From Bartonella rattaustraliani AUST/NH4 (lineage in GTDB: Bacteria; Pseudomonadota; Alphaproteobacteria; Rhizobiales; Rhizobiaceae): DNA of 64,000 nucleotides. The notes below the pieces were generated by a model. The model did no database searches, was not told where the DNA came from, and worked only from the letters and a program-made list of their open reading frames with translations. Of this stretch, positions 10,159-21,799 are shown one piece after another. The position numbers and the translations under genes were made by a program. The stretch lies in NCBI RefSeq assembly GCF_000312565.1, contig NZ_CALW02000042.1, forward strand, positions 24,998 through 88,997, read 5' to 3'. Each line of letters starts with the position of its first letter. Position 1 is the stretch's first letter.

Positions 10159-11302
10159 GCTTTCCAGCAAGTTCGAGTTCTACCAGCAAGAGGTAGAGGT
10201 TTTGTAATGAAACGCCTGAATGGGTGCTGAGTGTGTCTAAATCTATTGGGGTTGTTGAGAGGACGGAGAGAACAGCTACGCGTTCTGCATCATCTCCAGG
10301 TGAAAGTGGAATAGAGATCTTTGCATCAGAGGAAGAGAGGCTCTCCTTTTCAAGTTGAAGAAAAGGTGGTTCTTCAAAAAAATCGCGTTGAGAATATGTA
10401 AATGGTGAGATTAAGGGTGTAAGTGTTTCTATGATGTCAGAAGGATGTGTGGTGAGCAGGGCACCATCTTTGATGAGATTGTTTGTTCCAACGGATCTTG
10501 GATCAAGGGGAGAGCCAGGAATGGCAAAAGTTAACCGTCCCATTTCAGCTGCTTGACGTGCAGTGATGAGAGACCCTGATCGTAAGGCCGCTTCGACAAC
10601 CAAGAGACCAAGTGATAAACCTGCAATGATACGATTTCTTCTTGGAAAGTCGATAGCACGTGGCTTCCAAGAAATGGGCATTTCACTGATAATGGCGCCT
10701 CCGTTGCTTGTAATATCTTCATGCAATTTTTTGTTTTCAGGAGGGTAGATATGATTAATTCCACCAGCCATGACTGCGACTGTACCTGTTTGCAAACTTG
10801 CTTGATGCACAATACTATCAATCCCACGAGCGAGCCCGGAAACTGTTGTAAAGCCAGAATTCCCAAGAAAGTGAGCAAATTGAGTCGCAAGCTTTTTTCC
10901 TGCTGCTGAAGCATTTCGAGATCCAACAATTCCAACAGAGGGTTTCTGAAAAACTGAAACATTGCCTTTTATAGCAATCAGTGGTGGTGGCGCTTCTATC
11001 ATTTTAAGAAAATTGGGATAGTCTGGTTCTCCTACACAAACAAACCGAATACCTAATTTTTCGGCTTCTTGCATTTCTTTTTCAGCCTCTTCTATCGTTG
11101 TTATGCGAAGAGTCGCAGAAAGCCCCCCTTTTTTACCAAGTTCAGGAAGAGCAGCTAAAGCACTTTCTGCTGTTTTATAATGATCAATAAGATTGCGAAA
11201 ACTAACCGCTCCAATATTTTCACTTCGTAACAACCGTAACCAGTTTAGACGTTGATGATCAGTCAGTAGAATCCCTTTATTTATCCTTGTTTCAAATGCC
11301 AA
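10088..11302 (-). CDS. dprA: DNA-processing protein DprA
   Basis: A protein of 404 residues. The Rossmann-like DprA/Smf domain covers about residues 70-290: [14 protein letters not shown], then [25 protein letters not shown], and [12 protein letters not shown] with [17 protein letters not shown]-terminal winged-helix (DprA_WH) domain is recognisable near residues 335-390. DprA binds single-stranded DNA and loads RecA during natural transformation; in species without known competence its role is unclear. The start overlaps the end of plsY by 11 bp, so it belongs to the pyrB-pyrC'-plsY-dprA unit. Confidence 0.94.
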   Translation of the reverse strand: MAFETRINKGILLTDHQRLNWLRLLRSENIGAVSFRNLIDHYKTAESALAALPELGKKGGLSATLRITTIEEAEKEMQEAEKLGIRFVCVGEPDYPNFLKMIEAPPPLIAIKGNVSVFQKPSVGIVGSRNASAAGKKLATQFAHFLGNSGFTTVSGLARGIDSIVHQASLQTGTVAVMAGGINHIYPPENKKLHEDITSNGGAIISEMPISWKPRAIDFPRRNRIIAGLSLGLLVVEAALRSGSLITARQAAEMGRLTFAIPGSPLDPRSVGTNNLIKDGALLTTHPSDIIETLTPLISPFTYSQRDFFEEPPFLQLEKESLSSSDAKISIPLSPGDDAERVAVLSVLSTTPIDLDTLSTHSGVSLQNLYLLLVELELAGKLIRHSGGYVSLSSPNPLQESQHY

Positions 11303-11924
11303 TCTTGTTTTCTTTCCCCGTTAAGAGCCTCCTGATATTTGCGTGATGTTTGATAATCACGAATATACTCATCGCGATGAGCATACAATAGATATAAAAA
11401 TAAGGATAGGAAAAATAAACGAATATTGGCGTGATAATAACCGCCATAAGTGCGGATAATGAGGAGTAGCGTGTAAACAGAAAAAGCACTATCCACACTA
11501 TAATAAAAACAATTGCTGAGGGCCAGTATATCCCTAAAATGATACCCAAATAGGTCGCAACACCTTTTCCACCTTTAAATTTAAGCCATATGGGAAAAAG
11601 ATGTCCTAAAAAAGCAAAAAAACCTACTAAAGAAACAATGATACTGTTTTCTATCGGATTATTAAAGAACTTGATAACAAGGATAATAATCGTTCCCTTC
11701 AAGATATCGCAAACGAGCGTGAGAGCAGCAATTTTTTTATTTCCTGTTCGTAAAACATTTGTTGCTCCAATATTTCCAGAACCAATTGCTCTCACATCGC
11801 CAAGTTTGGCTAATTGCGTAAAAAGCAAACCAAATGGAACAGAACCAATAAGATAGGATATCAAAAAGGTAAACCATGTATAGAATTGAAAAATGACTTC
11901 TATTTTATCCATTAAAAATCTCAT
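11292..11924 (-). CDS. plsY: Glycerol-3-phosphate acyltransferase PlsY
   Basis: A polytopic membrane protein of 210 residues with about five helices. It shows all three PlsY motifs: IGSVPFGLL near residue 25, [16 protein letters not shown] near 48, and [18 protein letters not shown] near 108. It acylates glycerol 3-phosphate from acyl phosphate, the first step of phospholipid synthesis. The start at 11924 overlaps pyrC' by 20 bp; the second Met, four codons later, is an equally possible start. Confidence 0.94.
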   Translation of the reverse strand: MRFLMDKIEVIFQFYTWFTFLISYLIGSVPFGLLFTQLAKLGDVRAIGSGNIGATNVLRTGNKKIAALTLVCDILKGTIIILVIKFFNNPIENSIIVSLVGFFAFLGHLFPIWLKFKGGKGVATYLGIILGIYWPSAIVFIIVWIVLFLFTRYSSLSALMAVIITPIFVYFSYPYFYIYCMLIAMSIFVIIKHHANIRRLLTGKENKIGI

Positions 11925-13212
11925 TGAGCTTAAAAATTAATTGTCCCTTAACAAAGGTTTGAAGAACACGTCCTTGAAAACGTGCATTTTCAAAAGGGGT
12001 GTTTTTTGAACGTGAAAAAAGCTTTTCTGCAGAGACAATCCATGGCGCATCAAGATCAACTAAAATAAGGTCTGCAGGGGCTCCTTTTTTCAATGTACCT
12101 GCGTTGAGCCCAAAGAGTTTCGCAGGCGTTGTTGACAAAAGCTCAGTAAGACGGAGGAGTGAGATGGTTTCATTATGATAAAGGCGTAAGGCTGCACCCA
12201 ATAAAGTTTCCATCCCAATGACACCAACTGCAGCATCGTTAAATGGTAAAAGTTTTGCATCAGTGCTGTGAGGATCATGGGAAGAAACAATAACATCTAC
12301 CGTCCCATCTTTTATGGCTTCAATCATTGCTATACGGTCTTCTTCTGCACGCAATGGCGGTATGAGACGGAAAGCAGTACGATATTCACCAATATCATTT
12401 TCATTAAGAGATAAGTGATGAATGGACACACCCGCTGAAATTTTTTCATTTTGTTGTTTGCTTAAGCGGACTGCATCAGCAGAGAGTGCTGTCGATATTT
12501 GTGCCGCATGATAGCGTGTTTGCGTTAATGCGGCTAGGCGTAAATCTCTTTCAAGTGGGATAATTTCTGCTTCGCGTGGTATTCCAGAGAGTCCAAGCCA
12601 ACTCGCTATCAAACCTTCATTCATAACGCCTTGTTCTGTGAGGTCTTTGTCTTGTGTTTCGTGTATTAATGGAACATTAAAGTCGCGTGCATAAGTCATT
12701 GCACGTCGCATAACAGATGAATTTTGAAGAGTTTTTTTTCCTTCACTAAAAGCTATAGCTCCTGCATCTTTTAGTAAGCCAAATTCGGTTATTTCTTGTC
12801 CCTTAAAACCTTGTGTGATCGCAGCAACGGGATAAATATTGACCGATGAAATTTCTTGCGCTGTACGCACAATGAATTTAACAAGTGCCACATTATCGAT
12901 GATGGGATTTGTGTCTGGCATCATAAGGAAAGAAGTAATACCACCTGCTGCCGCAGATTGACTTGCCGATATAATTGTTTCACGACGTTCATTCCCTGGT
13001 TCTCCAACAAAAACACGGGCATCAACAAGCCCGGGTAAAATTGCTTTGTTTTGTGTATCAATAATTTCTGCTGATTCGGGTATTCCCTGATTTAAAGCTT
13101 CTCTTCCAGCCGCTGTAATGAAACCATTTTCAACAATAACGGTGCCAATTTCATCAATTGTGCGTGAAGGGTCAATAATACGGGCATTTTGGAAAACAAT
13201 GGGCTTTGTCAT
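11905..13212 (-). CDS. Inactive dihydroorotase-like partner of aspartate carbamoyltransferase (PyrC')
   Basis: A protein of 435 residues with the amidohydrolase TIM-barrel of class I dihydroorotases ([16 protein letters not shown] near residues 58-73, [13 protein letters not shown] near the C-terminal third, [15 protein letters not shown] near the end). The metal-binding D-x-H-x-H motif reads D64-A-R66-V-F68, so both histidines are missing and catalysis is not expected. Known inactive PyrC' proteins form the holoenzyme with PyrB. The ATG overlaps the pyrB stop by 4 bp, fitting that role. A second dihydroorotase gene at 60543-61877 probably supplies the activity. Confidence 0.9.
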   Translation of the reverse strand: MTKPIVFQNARIIDPSRTIDEIGTVIVENGFITAAGREALNQGIPESAEIIDTQNKAILPGLVDARVFVGEPGNERRETIISASQSAAAGGITSFLMMPDTNPIIDNVALVKFIVRTAQEISSVNIYPVAAITQGFKGQEITEFGLLKDAGAIAFSEGKKTLQNSSVMRRAMTYARDFNVPLIHETQDKDLTEQGVMNEGLIASWLGLSGIPREAEIIPLERDLRLAALTQTRYHAAQISTALSADAVRLSKQQNEKISAGVSIHHLSLNENDIGEYRTAFRLIPPLRAEEDRIAMIEAIKDGTVDVIVSSHDPHSTDAKLLPFNDAAVGVIGMETLLGAALRLYHNETISLLRLTELLSTTPAKLFGLNAGTLKKGAPADLILVDLDAPWIVSAEKLFSRSKNTPFENARFQGRVLQTFVKGQLIFKLNEIFNG

Positions 13213-14174
13213 TTCTTTTCTCCACTTGCTTTAAGGCGTGAATCCAATAAAGCCTCCATGACAGCCATACGCACAGCAATTCCCATTTCTACTTGTGTAT
13301 GAATCATACTTTGTGGTCCATCTGCTATGTCAGATGCGATTTCTATACCACGGTTTATTGGGCCAGGATGCAGAATTATGCAATCGTTTTTGGCATAAGC
13401 TAAATTTTTTTTATGTAAACCGAAATAATGAAAATATTCATAAACAGACGGAATGAAGGAACCTGTCATACGTTCATGTTGCAAGCGTAGCATCATGATA
13501 ACGTCAGCATCTTTAAGACCTTCCTCCATCGTGTTAAACACTTCAACGCCCATATCGGCAATTCCTGTTGGTAAAAGGGTTGAAGGCGCGACAGCACGAA
13601 CACGTGCGCCCAAAGCATTGAGACTGAGGATATTGGAGCGCGCAACGCGTGAATGCAAAATATCTCCGCAAATTGCAACAGTTAATCCTTCAATACGGCC
13701 TTTTGCTCTTTTAATGGTCAGAGCGTCTAATAAAGCCTGCGTTGGATGTTCATGGGCACCATCGCCTGCATTAATGACGCAGCAATCAACCTTTTGAGCG
13801 AGTAAAGCAGCTGCTCCAGCACAATTATGCCGTACAACAAGGATATCTGGTTTCATTGCATTGAGAGTTGTGGCTGTATCAATCAATGTTTCTCCTTTCT
13901 TGACTGATGAGTTGCCAATAGCCATACTCATTACATCTGCTCCTAAGCGTTTACCAGCTAACTCAAAAGAAGATTGTGTACGTGTGGAAGCTTCAAAGAA
14001 GAGATTAATTTGTGTACGTCCATACAATATGGATTTTGTTTTATCAATTTGGGGGGAGAGAACAACATTTGCATCTGCGCGATCAAGCAATGTTTTCAGG
14101 TCTTGTATACTCAAACCTTTAATAGATAAAAGATGTTGATGGGGGAAAAGGGGAAAAAAAGTGTTTCGAGTCAT
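13209..14174 (-). CDS. pyrB: Aspartate carbamoyltransferase catalytic chain
   Basis: A protein of 321 residues. The carbamoyl-phosphate loop is [20 protein letters not shown] near residues 59-78. [12 protein letters not shown] lies near residue 142 and the [12 protein letters not shown] closing motif near residue 265. It condenses aspartate and carbamoyl phosphate to carbamoyl aspartate in the second step of pyrimidine synthesis. It is the first gene of a four-gene minus-strand unit. No regulatory pyrI or pyrimidine-responsive leader was seen upstream. The gene is divergent from the acyl-CoA dehydrogenase gene, with about 125 bp between them. Confidence 0.96.
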   Translation of the reverse strand: MTRNTFFPLFPHQHLLSIKGLSIQDLKTLLDRADANVVLSPQIDKTKSILYGRTQINLFFEASTRTQSSFELAGKRLGADVMSMAIGNSSVKKGETLIDTATTLNAMKPDILVVRHNCAGAAALLAQKVDCCVINAGDGAHEHPTQALLDALTIKRAKGRIEGLTVAICGDILHSRVARSNILSLNALGARVRAVAPSTLLPTGIADMGVEVFNTMEEGLKDADVIMMLRLQHERMTGSFIPSVYEYFHYFGLHKKNLAYAKNDCIILHPGPINRGIEIASDIADGPQSMIHTQVEMGIAVRMAVMEALLDSRLKASGEKK

Positions 14175-14299
14175 GGCATTCTTTTCTATCTCTCTTTAAA
14201 CAGATTAAACAAGAGTTGGTTTGAATATGATAAATATTTTTAACTGCAAAAAGACAAATAGTCTATGATATGAATGATTTGAATAATAGGAATATGCCT

Positions 14300-15916
14300 A
14301 TGACTGCTCCATTTGTGCAAAACGCTCGTCGAAAAAATGCATTTCTTAGTGATACACTTATGTTTCGTATTGCCTCTACTTTGCCTAAGTTTTTATTGGC
14401 TAGCTTTGAAGAAATAGGAGATTTTGTATCCAATCATGAAGCACGGGAGCTTTCTTTTTTGGCGAATCGTTATCGGCCAGTTTTGCATTTTCATGATGAA
14501 TGGGGAAAACCAACAGAAAAATTAGAGATACATTCTTCTTACCATGCTCTTCAAAAACATTCCAGACAGGCTGGTTTGGTGACTTCACTTTGGGAAAATA
14601 CGACTTCGGAAAACGGGGTGCGCTATCAAGCACGTGCTATTCGCTTGGCTTTATCTGCTGGTTTAGAAACAGGGCATTTGAATGAAATTGTTGTCACAAG
14701 TGCAGCTATTGCAGTCCTCATTAGTGATATGGAGCTTTTCAAACAATGGCAAAATGCCCTTTTGTCACGCCAATATGATCTATCATTAAAGCCTATTCAT
14801 AACAAAAAATCTGCTTCCCTTACTTGCGCTTTTGATGATGTTGAAAAACACTCTTCTTTTACAAGTGTTAGAAAAATTTCTTTTGATGAAAAGATGGGAC
14901 GAGATCTCTATTGCCTCAATGTTGTAAAAACCAATGTTATTAATCCTATGGCTGATGGATATCTTGTGAGTGCGGAGTTAAATGGTCGTTTAAGCTGTTT
15001 TTTAATCCCACATGTACAAGAAAATGGTGCGTTAAATGGGACCATATCAATTCATCATTTAGTGCTCCGTCCCGGAGAAACTTTAACGCCAGAGGGTATG
15101 GTTGAATTTCAAGGCAGTTGTGGGTGGCTTTTGGGAGAACCTGGAGAAGGACTGAAGGTTATTAAGGATATCGAAACGATGATGCGTTTTGATCAATCTG
15201 TAATATCAGCGGGTGTTCTACGATCTGCGCTTCAGTTTGGCATAGATTCTTTTCGCCAAAAGTTGCCAAATCAGCCTTTACCACCACTCACAGAACGTAT
15301 CTTTGCAGATATTGCACTGGATATTGCGGCTACACAAGCCTTGGTTTTACGTCTGGCGCGGGCGTTTGACAATGCTGCAAATGATCGTTCTGAAGCAGCT
15401 TTTGCACGAATCATGACGCCTATTATTGCTTATCATGTGAGCCAATTGGTCGTTCCCATCCTTGGTGAAGTTATTGCACAGCTTGGCATTGAAAACTTTG
15501 TAGAGGGTAATCCCTTATCACAGATGTTGTGTAATGGGCCGGCACGGATTGTGAGAAACAGTTCTGCAAATAAATTAGTAAAAGATGCGATTCTTATCGC
15601 GGAAAAAGCACCGGGGCTGTTCCAAAAATTGTTAGAAAAAATTGCTGTTGATATTGGACCAGCGGGACCACGAGCAATTGAAATTATCAAATCTGCTGCA
15701 GATATGGCTTCAGCCAATGAAGGAGCAGGAAGATTTTTTGTTGAGCAAGTGGCATATGCAGCAGCAGCGGCAGCATTACATTCTGCAGATATAGAACATG
15801 TTGCACATGCTTATATGGAAAGTCGTCTTGGAGGGCAATGGAGATCTTCCTATGGGATGCTCATTGCGCGATATAACGCAGGACATTTATTAAATGTTCT
15901 TTATCCTTCTATATGA
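14300..15916 (+). CDS. Acyl-CoA dehydrogenase family protein, AidB-like
   Basis: A protein of 538 residues from the ATG at 14300; AGGA lies 8 nt upstream, while the in-frame ATG ten codons earlier has no such site. The layout follows AidB-type acyl-CoA dehydrogenases: an N-terminal extension, a flavin/acyl-CoA fold around residues 170-330 ([12 protein letters not shown] replaces the usual GAxGxLVG-type segment), and a C-terminal helical domain. AidB proteins bind FAD and DNA in the adaptive response to alkylation. The substrate is unknown, and the AidB-specific residues are only partly conserved. Its 3' end overlaps ruvX by 16 bp on the opposite strand. Confidence 0.78.
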   Translation: MTAPFVQNARRKNAFLSDTLMFRIASTLPKFLLASFEEIGDFVSNHEARELSFLANRYRPVLHFHDEWGKPTEKLEIHSSYHALQKHSRQAGLVTSLWENTTSENGVRYQARAIRLALSAGLETGHLNEIVVTSAAIAVLISDMELFKQWQNALLSRQYDLSLKPIHNKKSASLTCAFDDVEKHSSFTSVRKISFDEKMGRDLYCLNVVKTNVINPMADGYLVSAELNGRLSCFLIPHVQENGALNGTISIHHLVLRPGETLTPEGMVEFQGSCGWLLGEPGEGLKVIKDIETMMRFDQSVISAGVLRSALQFGIDSFRQKLPNQPLPPLTERIFADIALDIAATQALVLRLARAFDNAANDRSEAAFARIMTPIIAYHVSQLVVPILGEVIAQLGIENFVEGNPLSQMLCNGPARIVRNSSANKLVKDAILIAEKAPGLFQKLLEKIAVDIGPAGPRAIEIIKSAADMASANEGAGRFFVEQVAYAAAAAALHSADIEHVAHAYMESRLGGQWRSSYGMLIARYNAGHLLNVLYPSI

Positions 15917-16380
15917 TGAAGGCTTTGAATCCTGTTGAGGACACCTTGCAATATGAAAGCAGCAGCTGCAGAGTCAATTCTAGTTGCTCTTTTAGCACGC
16001 GATATATTCATTTCTAGAAGGGAGCGTTCTGCTGCGACTGTCGATAAGCGTTCATCCCAAAAAACAAAGGGGATTTTTGTATGTTCTTCCATATTTCTTA
16101 CAAAAGTCCTAGTTGATTGAGCACGAGGACCACTGCTTCCATCCATATTAAGAGGTAAGCCAATAACAATAATTCCTACATTTTCATGATCAAAAATTTT
16201 TATCAGTTTTTGGGCATCTGTCATGAATTTTTTTCGTTGAAGCACAAGACGTGAATTTGAAAAAGTCAAGCCCCTATCAGAAACAGCAATTCCGATTGTT
16301 TTTGTTCCCAAATCTAAACCCGCTATTATTTGTCCGGGCAAAAGATGCGTCATAACTTCATTTATGTTAATAATAGCCAT
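15901..16380 (-). CDS. ruvX: Putative pre-16S rRNA nuclease / Holliday-junction resolvase-like YqgF
   Basis: A protein of 159 residues, slightly longer than usual. The RNase H-like fold shows the first acidic motif [16 protein letters not shown] (residues 20-35), [20 protein letters not shown] in the middle, and [15 protein letters not shown] near residue 105. RuvX trims the 5' end of 16S rRNA precursors; a resolvase activity has been proposed. It is convergent with and overlaps the AidB-like gene, and divergent from gatC. Confidence 0.92.
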   Translation of the reverse strand: MAIININEVMTHLLPGQIIAGLDLGTKTIGIAVSDRGLTFSNSRLVLQRKKFMTDAQKLIKIFDHENVGIIVIGLPLNMDGSSGPRAQSTRTFVRNMEEHTKIPFVFWDERLSTVAAERSLLEMNISRAKRATRIDSAAAAFILQGVLNRIQSLHHIEG

Positions 16381-16510
16381 GTACTTTAATAATTTAAATC
16401 TTTGCGTATTTTACATTCATACTATACTCTATCAATATTCTTGTGCTTGTAAACATAGCCTTGTATAGTTAGTAAAGGAATATAAAAATAACAAGGAGAA
16501 AGGCCGTAAT

Positions 16511-16798
16511 ATGTCTGTTGATCAAGAAACAGTCAAACGGGTGGCGCGCTTAGCGCGTATTGCTGTCCACGATGATGAAGCAGAACGTATGACAAAAGGA
16601 CTTAATGTCATTTTAAGCTTTGTGGAGCAATTGAATGAAGTTGATGTCAGCGATGTTGAACCATTAACATCAGTGGTGCCAATGTCTTTACGGATGCGTA
16701 AAGATCGTATCACAGATGGTGATAAAGCCGCAGACATTATATCAAATGCACCTGTTACAGAAGAAAAATTTTTTCTTGTTTCAAAAGTTGTCGAGTAA
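16511..16798 (+). CDS. gatC: Aspartyl/glutamyl-tRNA amidotransferase subunit C
   Basis: A protein of 95 residues. It begins [19 protein letters not shown] and contains [20 protein letters not shown], the standard GatC scaffold. AAGGAGA lies 11-17 nt upstream of the ATG. GatC bridges GatA and GatB in the complex that converts Glu-tRNA(Gln) or Asp-tRNA(Asn) to the amidated form. gatA follows after a gap of 30 bp; gatB is not in the window. Confidence 0.95.
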   Translation: MSVDQETVKRVARLARIAVHDDEAERMTKGLNVILSFVEQLNEVDVSDVEPLTSVVPMSLRMRKDRITDGDKAADIISNAPVTEEKFFLVSKVVE

Positions 16799-16828
16799 CT
16801 TTTTATATTTAAAAATTTGAGAATCAAT

Positions 16829-18313
16829 ATGACTGATTTAACCACTTTTACAATTGCACAAGCGCGTGATGCTCTCGTAAAAAAAGAATTCAAAGCAACT
16901 GAATTAACAGACGCTTATTTGAAAGCAATGGAATTGGCTAATCCAACTTTGAATGCTTATGTGGCGATAACAGCAGAACAAGCAAAAAAAATGGCTGCGG
17001 CATCAGATAGCCGTTTAGCAAGAGGCGAGGGCGGTATCCTAGAGGGGATTCCACTGGGAATTAAAGATCTTTTTGCAACAGATGGTGTTCATACTCAAGC
17101 TTGTTCGCACATCCTTAATGGTTTTAAACCGCACTATGAATCAACGGTGACCGCTAATTTATGGCAAGATGGCGCTGTGATGTTAGGCAAGCTCAATATG
17201 GATGAATTTGCTATGGGCTCTTCTAATGAGACGTCATATTATGGTCCTGTTATTAGTCCATGGAGGAAAAAAGGCTCTCATGAGAGGCTCGTGCCTGGTG
17301 GCTCTTCAGGTGGTTCTGCAGCCGCTGTTGCAGCACGGATTTGTGCAGGTGCAACAGCAACAGATACAGGTGGATCAATTCGTCAACCAGCGGCATTCAC
17401 GGGGACTGTAGGAATAAAGCCAACTTATGGACGTTGTTCACGATGGGGAACTGTCGCTTTTGCTTCTTCTCTTGACCAAGCAGGACCCATTGGGCGGGAT
17501 GTTCGTGATTGTGCTATTTTACTCAAATCAATGGCTTCTTTTGATGAAAAAGATTCCACTTCCGTGAATTTACCTGTTCCTGATTATGAAAGTTATCTTG
17601 GTAAAACGATTAAAGGAATGCAAATAGGAATTCCGAAAGAATACCGTACGGAGGGAATGTCTTCTGAAATTATTGAGCTTTGGCAAAAAGGGATAAATTG
17701 GCTTAAAGAAGCAGGTGCTGAAGTGAGAGATATTTCACTTCCCCATACGAAATATGCTTTACCTGCTTACTATATTGTTGCTCCTGCGGAGGCGTCTTCT
17801 AATTTAGCGCGTTACGATGGTGTCCGTTTTGGTCTTCGTGTACCGGGAAAAGATATCATTGAAATGTACGAAAATACCCGTGCAATTGGTTTTGGTGATG
17901 AAGTTAAACGGCGTATTTTAACTGGTACTTATGTGCTCTCATCAGGCTATTATGATGCCTATTATATAAGAGCTCAAAAAGTACGAACATTGGTAAAGCG
18001 TGATTTTGATCAATGTTTTGCTTCCGGTGTTGATGCTATCCTCACACCAGCAACCCCAACAGCCGCTTTCCGTATCGGTGATGAAAAAATTAAAAATGAT
18101 ACTGTTGCAATGTATCTCAATGATATTTTTACGGTGCCAGTTAATATGGCTGGTTTACCAGGAATCTCTGTTCCTGCGGGACTCTCAGAAAATGGTTTAC
18201 CCCTAGGATTACAGTTGATTGGTAAGCCTTTTGCTGAAGAAAGCATTTTTCAAATAGCATATATCATAGAACAAGCCGCTGGAACATTTAGTGCAGAAAA
18301 ATGGTGGTTATGA
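16829..18313 (+). CDS. gatA: Glutamyl-tRNA(Gln) amidotransferase subunit A
   Basis: A protein of 494 residues from the ATG at 16829; an upstream TTG at 16817 is less likely. The amidase signature is complete: the catalytic Lys in [10 protein letters not shown], the serine-rich [15 protein letters not shown] block, and the nucleophile region [14 protein letters not shown]. It hydrolyses glutamine and passes ammonia to GatB for amidation of mischarged tRNA. Length and motifs are normal. It shares a promoter with gatC. Confidence 0.96.
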   Translation: MTDLTTFTIAQARDALVKKEFKATELTDAYLKAMELANPTLNAYVAITAEQAKKMAAASDSRLARGEGGILEGIPLGIKDLFATDGVHTQACSHILNGFKPHYESTVTANLWQDGAVMLGKLNMDEFAMGSSNETSYYGPVISPWRKKGSHERLVPGGSSGGSAAAVAARICAGATATDTGGSIRQPAAFTGTVGIKPTYGRCSRWGTVAFASSLDQAGPIGRDVRDCAILLKSMASFDEKDSTSVNLPVPDYESYLGKTIKGMQIGIPKEYRTEGMSSEIIELWQKGINWLKEAGAEVRDISLPHTKYALPAYYIVAPAEASSNLARYDGVRFGLRVPGKDIIEMYENTRAIGFGDEVKRRILTGTYVLSSGYYDAYYIRAQKVRTLVKRDFDQCFASGVDAILTPATPTAAFRIGDEKIKNDTVAMYLNDIFTVPVNMAGLPGISVPAGLSENGLPLGLQLIGKPFAEESIFQIAYIIEQAAGTFSAEKWWL

Positions 18314-18966
18314 CATAAAGAACTTGGTTTTTTGTAAAAAATTTATTTTTAAAAATTTTAATGAGAGGACTATCGTTATCATAAAGATAAGGTTTCCTTT
18401 TTACTCCTTAAATAAAGACTTTCAATCTCATAAGATTCTGTTTTTTTAATCTCTTAAGCAGAATGTTTTGGTTATAGATATCACTATGTTGTTGCAGAGA
18501 AAGCTATTATTGGTATGAAAAATGTTCCATAATATCTGAAACACTCCAGATCATATAAAATTCTAAAAATATTGTTGTTACTTTTTCACACAGCTGTGAA
18601 TCTTATGCGTCATAACGTAAGGGAAACTACATCATAACAAATGAATGATCAATTCCTTTAAAAAGGAGATATTTTTTATACGTAACAGGTGCATTTTTAT
18701 GTGCCCAAATAAAAATGTGATCAGTATGGATGTTTCTCCATAGTGTTTTCAACCCTGTAATCAAGATATTACTTTAAGACAGTATTTGGGGATGTTAGGA
18801 TACAAGCCAGCACTATCATTCTCTTTATCAGCTCTCAATCTATTTACCAACTCATAATAATGAAAACATCTTCTTATGAAGTGGCATATTCTTAGCTTGT
18901 TTTATAGCTTTTTGTTATTGCTTATTCCTTTAAAGCTGTTGCGGGAAGTCTATTCTTGAGAGGCAT
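18314..18966. other. Gene-free stretch downstream of gatA
   Basis: About 650 bp with no protein-like ORF, stops in all frames and no tRNA. The 3' edge (18964-18966) is a start codon in the minus direction, followed by four or five codons matching the integrase N-terminus (MPLKNRL) and then unrelated sequence, so at least the last 20 bp are integrase debris. Confidence 0.5.
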
Positions 18967-19135
18967 TTTTCCTCTTCTCTTCCCTCGTTTTTATCTTTAC
19001 GCCAATCCTGTTTATGGCGTAAAGCCAAGTGAACAAAATTGATTCAACATAAAGATATTTGAAATAAGAGGAATTTATAATATTCAGGGTATGTTTTAAA
19101 GTCAATGATGATAAATTACCATTATAAATCAATAT
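18967..19135 (-). repeat. Integrase-upstream repeat, copy R2
   Basis: About 169 bp, minus strand, with the same blocks as R1 (TTGAATCAATTTTGTTCACT, CTTTACGCCATAAACAGGAT) and a GAGGAAAA site before the residual start codon at 18966. The integrase itself has been reduced to a few codons. Confidence 0.8.
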
Positions 19136-20429
19136 GTTGATAAAATTTCAATACTACTAATACTCCTGAGTATGCTCCAATTGAAATTAAGGAATAAAAA
19201 AAGAGGGAGAGAATTCACCCATCAAAAGAAGGTTTGTACCTTAGGTCAAGAGTTTACTTTTTATGCTAAATGAATGAAAGAGTGCAGGGCTAGCCCCAAG
19301 AAAGCACACGATCATTCAGTTCGCAATTAATCACTGACATCAAAAGAGAGGTGTATTTACTTCACCCTAGATTTATGAAGTTGAAGATTATACGTATCGC
19401 TGAAAATTAAGAGCAGAAAACACAGAAACTAAAAGTGGAAAGCTGTTAGTGGCACCTATTTTTCTTAAAAGTGATATAAAACATTCTATTTTTGAATCTG
19501 TTTCTTTTGCCAAAGCATTTATATTTTCAGTTCGTAAAATAATACTAAAGGTATCGGCAATAGTAAGAGGCGTTAGATGTTTAAGAGAATTCATTTCAAA
19601 ATGATTTTTTAAAATGTTAATTTTATGAAAGATTCTTCAAAGTTTAAGGGTTTTCAATTTCATTTTTAGGCTTCCCTAAAGCAGATTGAAATAAGAGAAG
19701 ATGTTATATTGAAAGCTCTCATATGAAAATCATAAAAATGTTATAAATCAAATTGTTCCCATTATTATAAAAATACATATCAGAAAAATGGAGAGATCTT
19801 TTTAAAAAATAATCATGCTGTTGTTATCTCATAAGTGTAAAAGAGAATGTTTCTCAATGTATTTTTCGTGAAAGACTTTTTTATAGCCTTCTCATGAGAG
19901 GGCTGTTTCTTTTTTTCTTAAACGTTTTTGTCTAAAATTGATCTGTGATGAGGCGACAATCAAAATTATTTCTTTGCGTGCCATAAGTTGGATTAATGAT
20001 GTATGGGGATATTTCTTGAGACATAAGAATGCCTCTTATAAATCATCTTAATGTAAAAGCTTTTGTGATCATGGAAAGTTGATAAATATAAAAATGCAGT
20101 TTATTACTTTCATAAAAGATAATGATAGCAATAGTTTGCATTATATCTTTCATAGGTAACTTCATGAAGTAAACTTAGATATAACGAGGGAAGTCTCTTT
20201 AAAAATACTTGTCATAGATCGTTAGTCCTCCCGATATTGCGCCTCATTCTTTAGGTGTTTTATGAGAGGGGTGAGAAAGAATTTTTAACATGCGCGTGGA
20301 TGAGCTGCATAAAAGGATATTGCTTTGGTACAAGAGGGGTATATTTCTCTTAACGGATATGCTCAATAAAATGTGCAAAAACCTATAATCTTTATGACTA
20401 AAAGATGTTGCTAGAATCTCTTTGTAATG
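19136..20429. other. Gene-poor stretch between R2 and module A
   Basis: About 1.3 kb of AT-rich DNA. A 68-codon ORF at 19388-19594 (minus, starting MNSLKHLTPLTIADTF) and a 74-codon ORF at 20244-20468 (minus) are the only candidates. Neither matches a family I know, and the second starts inside the repeat tail of module A. I treat both as unsupported. No RNA gene was seen. Confidence 0.4.
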
Positions 20430-20695
20430 TGACAGTAGGTTTTGCACTAAGTGGGAAGGAGGTGGCATGAGTTAGGAATAGGTAGTAATTTGTTGTTTAT
20501 ACTTGCAATTTTTACCATTAAATGCGTGTTTCGTCAAAACAGATTTTGACACCTAAAATTGCGAAAATTACCGAAAAATGATAAAAATTGCGATTTTGTA
20601 GCAAAAATAAGAAAAGACTTTGAAAGGTCTTTGAAGATGTTTAAAAAGTTTGTAAAAACCCAGAAAACCGCCTTTGAAGAGGCTTTGAGGATTTT
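20430..20695 (-). repeat. Noncoding tail of the lysogeny module, copy A
   Basis: Inverted copy of 41650-41935. Shared stretches include GACAGTAGGTTTTGCA, GTTAGGAATAGGT, AATTTTTACCATTAAATGCG and CGATTTTGTAGCAAAAAT, followed by a run of CTTTGAAG-like words. It lies just downstream of the repressor gene in both places. Its function is unknown. Confidence 0.85.
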
Positions 20696-20771
20696 TGCAT
20701 TATGCGTGTGTTGGCAACGAAAATAAGGAAAAATTTATCAAAAAAACAAAATAGATTCCCGCCATCATTTT

Positions 20772-21339
20772 TCAAAATTGAGTAGTTTTAGTCCCTATTT
20801 TGGATGGATGCGGGATCATTTTTTCTTCCTTGATCTGTCGCTTAAGCTGGAGTTGCAAGATGGGCAGAAAGGCGTCTACCTCCTCGGTATCATTTATATC
20901 TATAACCATTGTTTGCAGCTTTCCATAAAGCTGAGCTGCACATTCCACTATGTCTTCAGGGGAGGAGTTTTATATTTGCATCGCGATAGGTTGTATAAGC
21001 TATGCGAGCAAGCTTTTTCATGAGTCCAGTAGGAATGGTAGGTGTTTTTAAAACTGCTGTTTTCTCTTTTGCTACGTTTGGAAACATTTCACCTTCACCT
21101 GTAGCTAGCCATTCCACAGATGCACCACAAATATTTTTGTAAGTTATCAACATCGATACAGGTGGTTCGCGCAAGCCAGTTTCTTAATTATTCATAGTAC
21201 TTTCAGGTACCGCAAGATGATCAGCAAGCTGTTTGCGTTCCCAAAAACCAGGGGCAAGTCGTACTTCACGTAATCGTTTTGCAAGTTCTGTTTTAGGTTC
21301 TTTTTTAGGTCGTTCCCAAAAATCACTCCCAATCCACAT
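20772..21339 (-). pseudogene. Phage-type helix-turn-helix repressor, inactivated
   Basis: Read on the minus strand from the ATG at 21337-21339 to the TGA at 20772-20774. The product would begin MWIGSDFWERPKKEPK and carry the HTH (LADHLAVPESTMNN), but a TAA replaces the Tyr codon of the intact copy's MRNYETG. The frame resumes through GASVEWLATGEGEMF and PTIPTGLMKKLARIAYTTYR. A single inserted base near 20960 then shifts the frame before the SPEDIVECAAQLYGKLQ tail. The apparently intact paralogue is at 40945-41439. It is divergent from a Ner-like gene, as in phage immunity regions. Confidence 0.88.
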
Positions 21340-21470
21340 TTAGACTTACCAATTCACAAAAGCTAATTATATATCCTATTATACCGCTCGTTATTGAGGG
21401 CATTTATTGTACATTTAACCCCACAAAAAACGGATATGGGAACATCTGTTTAAAGCAGGAGCGAAACCTT

Positions 21471-21759
21471 ATGACAACCACACAAAAATGAGATCGCCAT
21501 AGTATTTTTGCCGAGCTATATCCGTTGCCGTAACATGACCTTAGCGGAATTTGCAAAAGCATATCAACTCCCCTCATCCAGCGTTCAGCATATCTGGACA
21601 CGACCCAATGAGAAAGCCGAGCGTGCTATTGCAGACTTTATCGGCTTGCCCGTCGAGCAAGTTTTCTTTGAGCGCTACCCCAAAAGTCGCCGTCGCATTT
21701 TTAAAGCAGCAAAATACGCGCATACAGATTCCATCAAACATTTCCCATTGCGCCGGTAG
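21471..21759 (+). pseudogene. Ner/Nlp-family DNA-binding protein, inactivated
   Basis: From the ATG at 21471 the frame reads MTTTQK and then TGA where a Trp codon would be expected. It continues as DRHSIFAELY, and a shift near 21532 leads into RNMTLAEFAKAYQLPSSSVQ and HIWTRPNEKAERAIADFIGL with PVEQVFFERYPKSRRR. This is the Mu Ner-like HTH that represses early phage transcription. The open part from 21508 could still make an 83-residue protein keeping the HTH, but without a normal start. It is divergent from the repressor pseudogene, with about 130 bp of likely operator DNA between them. Confidence 0.8.
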
Positions 21760-21799
21760 TGCTGCTTAAACTTCGTTGTCAGGCTCTGCATATTAGCGA

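Noticed and set aside
19388-19594. 68-codon minus-strand ORF in the gene-poor stretch
   Set aside because: No ribosome-binding site and no recognisable family; insufficient to call a gene.
20244-20468. 74-codon minus-strand ORF
   Set aside because: It begins in the repeated tail of module A, the copy B version does not keep the frame, and no family is seen.
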